Source of the DNA: JBGTSJ01 sp041940305 | GTDB lineage: Bacteria; Planctomycetota; Planctomycetia; Planctomycetales; Planctomycetaceae | Direction of reading: 5' to 3' | NCBI GenBank assembly: GCA_041940305.1 | Contig: JBGTSJ010000016.1 | Location: 1-64,000, forward strand | DNA length: 64,000 bases | Shown here: one piece after another, positions 59,983 to 64,000 of the stretch | Layout: every line of letters begins with the position of its first letter | Position numbering within the stretch: the first letter of the stretch is position 1 | Translations under genes and position numbers: made by a program | Notes under the pieces: generated by a model | Told to the model about the DNA's origin: nothing | The model's database searches: none | The model's input: only the letters and a program-made list of their open reading frames with translations

Positions 59983-61380
59983 TTAGACGTCCGGATGCTG
60001 CTGGTGCCAGGGGGTGTGCTGCTGGTAGTGGTGTGCGATTGCGAGCAAGCGGTGCTCTTCCCAGGCGCGGCCGACGAGTTGCAGTCCGGTGGGGAGTCCT
60101 GCTTCGCCGAAGCCGTTGGGGACTGAGAGGGCGGGGACGCCTGCGGCGTTGCCTGCGCCGCCGATGCTGGTTGACGTGAACCCTCTGCGCCACTGGGCGA
60201 AGGGGAGTGCGACGGGGCCGGAGACGCTGACCAGGGTGGGGGTTGCGATGGCGTCGTATTGCGCGAGCAGGCCGTCGAGGGCTTGCTGGATCTTTGTGCG
60301 GAGCCGCAGGGCCCGGATGTAGTCTTTCGCGGGGATGGCGAGGTCGGCATAGATCCGCCAGCGGTCCTCGTCGGCGGCCATCTGCTGGATCTGGCCGGAG
60401 ATGACGAGGTCTTCGAAGGCCGCGGCCCCTTCGCAGGAGATGAGGAGCGCGGCGACCTGATCGTAGGGGAGATCGGGAAGCTCCACTTCCTCGAAGGAGC
60501 CGACGGCGCCGAGCACTTTGAGGGATTCGGCGAAGTTCGCGGCCACTTCGGGCTGGACGTTGTCGGCGGCTCCGCGCAAGGTGGCGAGGCGAAAGGGGGG
60601 ACGGCATTCGGGGTCGGGCCAGGCGAAGGAACGATCGACGGTCGAGTCGTCGGCGGGGTCGAGTCCGGCGATTGCCGCGAGCACGAGGCCGCAGTCTTCG
60701 GCGGAGCGGGCCATTGGTCCGAGCTTGTCCATGGTCCAGGACAGGGCCATCGCGCCGTGTCGGCTGACGCGGCCGTAGGTGGGTCGCAGGCCAGTGACGC
60801 CGCAATACGCGGCCGGCGTCATGATGGACCCCCACGTTTCGGAACCGATGGCGAAGGGGACGATGCCGGCGGCGACGGCCGAACCGGAACCGCTGGACGA
60901 GCCGCCGCTCCAGGTGGCGGGGTCCCAGGGGTTGAGGCCGGGTCCATTGAGGGCTGCGTTTGCCTGGCGGTACCCGAGTCCGCCGGCGCATTCGACCATG
61001 GAGAGCTTTGCGACGAGCACGGCGCCGGCGTCGCGCAGCCGCTGGATCACGGTTGCGTCGTGATCGATGACTCGGTCGCGGAAGGGGGGCGCGCCCCAGG
61101 TGGTGGGATAGCCGCGGACGGCGAGGAGGTCTTTGGCTCCGTAGGGGATGCCGTGCAGTGGGCCGCGGTCCCGTCCGGATGCGCGTTCATCGTCGGCGCG
61201 GCGGGCCGCGGCGAGGGCTTCGTCGCGGGTGAGGGTCACGACGGCATTGAACCGGGGCCCCACGCGCTCGCAGCGATCGAGGAAGAATTCGGCGAGTTCG
61301 ACGGCGGTGAAATCTCCTGCGCGCCAATGGTCGCCGAGTGACTGGACCGTGGCGAACGCCAGACTGTCGTCGATGGCCAT
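59983..61380 (-). CDS. amidase (amidase signature family)
   Basis: The 465-residue Ser-cisSer-Lys hydrolase has catalytic Lys in GIPYGAKDLLAV and the Gly/Ser signature WSGGSSSGSGSAVAAG with the cis-Ser. The nucleophile follows in a shifted form (GSETWGSIMTPAAYCG). These are family hallmarks shared with GatA and with aryl or fatty amide hydrolases. No gatB or gatC is present, so a GatCAB role is unlikely. A GGAG lies about 9 bases before the ATG. It is divergent from the secreted protein at 61588. Confidence 0.9.
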   Translation of the reverse strand: MAIDDSLAFATVQSLGDHWRAGDFTAVELAEFFLDRCERVGPRFNAVVTLTRDEALAAARRADDERASGRDRGPLHGIPYGAKDLLAVRGYPTTWGAPPFRDRVIDHDATVIQRLRDAGAVLVAKLSMVECAGGLGYRQANAALNGPGLNPWDPATWSGGSSSGSGSAVAAGIVPFAIGSETWGSIMTPAAYCGVTGLRPTYGRVSRHGAMALSWTMDKLGPMARSAEDCGLVLAAIAGLDPADDSTVDRSFAWPDPECRPPFRLATLRGAADNVQPEVAANFAESLKVLGAVGSFEEVELPDLPYDQVAALLISCEGAAAFEDLVISGQIQQMAADEDRWRIYADLAIPAKDYIRALRLRTKIQQALDGLLAQYDAIATPTLVSVSGPVALPFAQWRRGFTSTSIGGAGNAAGVPALSVPNGFGEAGLPTGLQLVGRAWEEHRLLAIAHHYQQHTPWHQQHPDV

Positions 61381-61587
61381 CGTGTGACTCCTGAGGCGCG
61401 CGGCCGGGGAGGGAGGTTGCGTGCACGGCGGTTGTTTCGAAGAGCTCATCCCAATCGACGGGGCGGAAATGCACAAGCGAGCCGGCTGCGTCGACTCGAG
61501 CGGTGGGGGAGCGGAGCGGGAAATGTGGGTGGGCGTGTGGTAGCATCGGCGGCCACGCGTCACGCCAAGAGGATCGATTGCGGAACG

Positions 61588-63606
61588 ATGTACCGATTGC
61601 TCCCGCTGTCTCTGATTGTTGCTGTCGCCGTGGGGGCACTGGCAGCGGACGAAAGCGAGCCGGCAGCGGACGCGGAGGCGCTCGGCCCGCTGGCGATGAC
61701 GGCGCGGCTGCAGAGCGTTGGCGTGCCGCTGCAGCAGAAGCTGACCGCGGCCTTCGAGGCGGATGATCTGGATGCGGCCGAGGCGGCCGCCCGGGAGTAC
61801 GTCGAGAAGCTCCCGTTTTCGCCGGACGGCTACTACAACCTGGCGTGCGTGTTTGCCCGGAAGGGGGACGGAGAGGCGGCGTTTGAGCAGTTGCGTCTGG
61901 CGGCGGAGCATGGGTTCAACAATGTTGAACATGTCCAATCCGACGCGGACCTTGCATCGCTGCGATCGGACGAGCGGTTCGGCGAGGTCGTCGAACTGGT
62001 CCGGAATGCGACGGGTGTCCGCCCGACGCTTGCGGTTGCGCCGGCGGAAGTCACGGATGGCGTTGCGCTGGTTGCCGATGCCAATACGGCGATTGATCCG
62101 CGTTCAGGGCTATTTGTCCCGCTGTTTCAGGAGCAGCCGGAGCCCGGACCGGAGCAGACGCTGTGCAGGTTGGAGGGGCCGGCGGGAGACAAGGTGCGGG
62201 AATGGTGGAGCGCGGGGACGGCCGCGGGGCATCACGGCGACCTGTACGACAACCGGGACGGGGACCATTCCGATCTGTCGCGCGAGCTGTTTCCGCTGCT
62301 GAACCGGATTGAGTACGGCCCGGAGGCCAGGCTGCTGAATCTGCAGAGCGGCCTGCCGACGAGGCTAGTGCATTCGGGCGTGATCCTGGGGAACGCCTCG
62401 GTGGCCTGGACCGGGGGACCTTACTGGCGAAGCATGCCGCGGCTGGCGGTTTCCGACCAGCGGGCGCTGGGGCTGCTGGTCCATCAGTACTCGCGCAATC
62501 AACTCTATATTTATCCCTGTCATCACGATCACCTGCCGGGGCATAACGGCCGGCGGGGAGAGGACCCGGGGGGACATGGGGATGTGTATTTCACCAACAC
62601 GCCGTACTGCATCACTTCACAGGGATCCTCTTACACGGATCAGCCGTTTATGCAGGCGATCGCGCTGACACTGGCGGCCTTCCAGCCGGAGGTCAAGCAG
62701 CGGCTCGTTGAGGAGAACCTGCTGGCGCCGACACTGCAGATGATCTTCCGGCGGAGCAATCGGCCGGTGGCAACGGAGGAGGATTACTTCACGCGAGCGG
62801 CCCATCCCGTAGTCTTTCGTGGCGAGGACGTGGAGGCCGAGCGGATGGTTACGCTGGCCCATGCGATGACTGTCGACGAGATCCCCGCCGTGCCCCTGCT
62901 GCAGGTCGAGGAGGAGGTCGAGTTTGTCCAGGGTCGCGACTACTTTGATCCGGTTCCCAACGAGCGGCTGCTGGACTCACCGGCGGCGATCGCGCGCGTC
63001 CTGCGCGGTTCGGCGCGGGAGCGAACGATGATCGTCTCGGCCGCCGGAAGTCTCAGTCCGCAGAAGACGCCGCTCACGTTCCGCTGGGCGCTGCTGCAGG
63101 GTCGTGCGGATCATGTCACGATCACTCCACTTGATGAGAATCATTCGCGAGTCGAGCTGACGGTGGCTTGGCACGAGCGGTTTCCGGTGACTCCGGGATC
63201 GGAACTGGAGACCAACCGGGTTGATATCGCCTGCTTCGCGAGTACCGGTCAGGCCTGGTCGGCCCCGGCGTTCGTATCGTTCTACTGCCCGGATAACGAG
63301 GAGCGGATGTACGATGAGCAGGGGCGAATCGAGTCGATCACGTACAACGACAATTACGCCGACCCGTTCGTCGTGAGCCGCAAGGACTGGCGGGACGAGT
63401 ACCAGTACGACGCTCTTGGCCGTTTGAGTGGCTGGACGCGGATGCGCGGGGATGAGCGACAACACTTCACCGCAGAGGGGCGGCGCGTGCTCGACACCGA
63501 CGCCGACGGGAATCCGACGACGACGGTTGCGGTGCGATATTCGTCCGCTTCGCCGAACCCGAATGCCGCACCGATTCTCGAACAGACGGATGTTGAAGAC
63601 CCGTAA
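61588..63606 (+). CDS. large secreted protein with TPR-like start and YD-like end
   Basis: The 672-residue product has a signal peptide (MYRLLPLSLIVAVAVGALAA). Residues about 45-140 resemble a TPR unit (AAREYVEKLPFSPDGYYNLACVFARKG, given as marker positions). The centre has a His-rich segment YPCHHDHLPGHNG and YFTNTPYCITSQGSSYTDQP. The last 80 residues contain DEQGRIESITYNDNYADP and YQYDALGRLSGWTRM, like single RHS/YD repeats. I recognise no full-length family; it is probably an extracytoplasmic protein. A serine hydrolase gene follows 84 bp later on the same strand. Confidence 0.8.
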   Translation: MYRLLPLSLIVAVAVGALAADESEPAADAEALGPLAMTARLQSVGVPLQQKLTAAFEADDLDAAEAAAREYVEKLPFSPDGYYNLACVFARKGDGEAAFEQLRLAAEHGFNNVEHVQSDADLASLRSDERFGEVVELVRNATGVRPTLAVAPAEVTDGVALVADANTAIDPRSGLFVPLFQEQPEPGPEQTLCRLEGPAGDKVREWWSAGTAAGHHGDLYDNRDGDHSDLSRELFPLLNRIEYGPEARLLNLQSGLPTRLVHSGVILGNASVAWTGGPYWRSMPRLAVSDQRALGLLVHQYSRNQLYIYPCHHDHLPGHNGRRGEDPGGHGDVYFTNTPYCITSQGSSYTDQPFMQAIALTLAAFQPEVKQRLVEENLLAPTLQMIFRRSNRPVATEEDYFTRAAHPVVFRGEDVEAERMVTLAHAMTVDEIPAVPLLQVEEEVEFVQGRDYFDPVPNERLLDSPAAIARVLRGSARERTMIVSAAGSLSPQKTPLTFRWALLQGRADHVTITPLDENHSRVELTVAWHERFPVTPGSELETNRVDIACFASTGQAWSAPAFVSFYCPDNEERMYDEQGRIESITYNDNYADPFVVSRKDWRDEYQYDALGRLSGWTRMRGDERQHFTAEGRRVLDTDADGNPTTTVAVRYSSASPNPNAAPILEQTDVEDP

Positions 63607-63690
63607 CACGGATCTGAAGTCAACGGTCTCCACGTCCCGATGCCGATTGCGAATGTTTTCAAACCCCAGTCCCCATTGCTGAGATGGACC

Positions 63691-64000
63691 ATGCCGAAAC
63701 GTTGTTTCGCTCTGCTGATGTGTCTGATCGCCGCGGCGACGGCGGCGACGAGTGTGCGTGCCCAGGACGCTGCGCCTTCGATTGAATCTGTCAATCAGTC
63801 ACTGCAGACGTTCGTGGATTCTCACCAGCTTTCCGGTGCAGTGACCCTGGTCGCCGATCGCGACCGGATTCTGCACCTGGGCGCCGTCGGACAGGCGGAT
63901 CTGGAGTCGGGTCGCGCGATGACGCCTGACACGCTGTTCTGGATCGCGTCCATGACGAAGCCGATCGCGGGAACGGCCGTGATGATCCTGCAGGATGAGG
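63691..64000 (+). CDS. beta-lactamase-family serine hydrolase (partial, runs off the window)
   Basis: Only the first 103 codons are present. A signal peptide (LLMCLIAAATAATSVRA) is followed by the family start QLSGAVTLVADRDRILHLG and the active-site region FWIASMTKPIAGTAVMI with S-x2-K (SMTK). It resembles the gene at 40139 in fold class. The 3' end lies outside the window. Confidence 0.88.
   Translation, partial: MPKRCFALLMCLIAAATAATSVRAQDAAPSIESVNQSLQTFVDSHQLSGAVTLVADRDRILHLGAVGQADLESGRAMTPDTLFWIASMTKPIAGTAVMILQDE

Noticed and set aside
60259..61341. 360-codon Gly/Glu-rich frame on the plus strand
   Set aside because: Mirror of the amidase gene; low-complexity product.

Overview
The window is 64 kb of GC-rich, gene-dense bacterial chromosome. 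Its content points to a member of the Planctomycetota, probably order Planctomycetales. The signs are a DUF1501 protein with a twin-arginine signal, a giant Ser/Thr kinase fused to extracytoplasmic repeats and a formylglycine-generating-enzyme (FGE) domain, and many secreted proteins with no obvious family. Short dispersed hairpins and repeats of a kind I associate with these genomes occur between genes, and a tRNA-Ile/tRNA-Ala pair stands apart from any rRNA gene. No species can be named from the sequence alone. There is no rRNA gene, no CRISPR array, no transposase and no recognisable prophage.

Layout. 0-10 kb: phosphofructokinase, an Asn/Gln-rich secreted protein, an MFS transporter, a decayed M28 peptidase gene and the kinase-FGE giant. 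10-20 kb: a lipoprotein, tRNA-Ala and tRNA-Ile, two membrane HD/HD-GYP proteins, pheS-rplT-rpmI, a yqgF-manC overlap pair, and small membrane or secreted proteins. 20-32 kb: a WD40/TolB-like secreted protein, an AAA+ ATPase translationally coupled to a membrane EEP (endonuclease/exonuclease/phosphatase) protein, a membrane HEPN/zinc-ribbon protein, a response regulator, an RlmI-type rRNA methyltransferase and a three-gene ABC/HlyD export operon. 32-45 kb: ftsH, a phosphatase-cytochrome fusion, a beta-propeller, an ahpC/ahpD-like peroxide-defence pair, an SDR-serine hydrolase pair, acuI and DUF1501. 45-53 kb: an alkaline-phosphatase-superfamily/EEP fusion, a VOC protein, a PQQ-type propeller carrying EF hands, a CAU-anticodon tRNA followed by an 11-bp tandem array and a G18 tract, and an Old Yellow Enzyme. 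53-64 kb: an accessory-looking segment with a type IIG restriction-methylation enzyme and a small partner gene. It also holds a truncated tspO duplication flanking a thioredoxin gene, a frameshifted tspO and dispersed repeats, then a DCC protein, an amidase, a large secreted protein and the start of a serine hydrolase.

How the genes work together. Clear functional groups are the ribosome/translation block (pheS, rplT, rpmI, yqgF), the export system (ATPase, FtsX-type permease, HlyD adaptor) and peroxide defence (AhpC and an AhpD-like protein separated by a terminator). The best candidates for undescribed biology are the HEPN/zinc-ribbon membrane protein beside the AAA-EEP pair, the phosphatase-cytochrome c' fusion, the phosphodiesterase-EEP fusion, the type IIG enzyme with its small partner, and the 11-bp array downstream of the CAU tRNA. 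Gene starts were chosen by family length, ribosome-binding sites and overlaps. All family assignments come from motif recognition only, without a database search.
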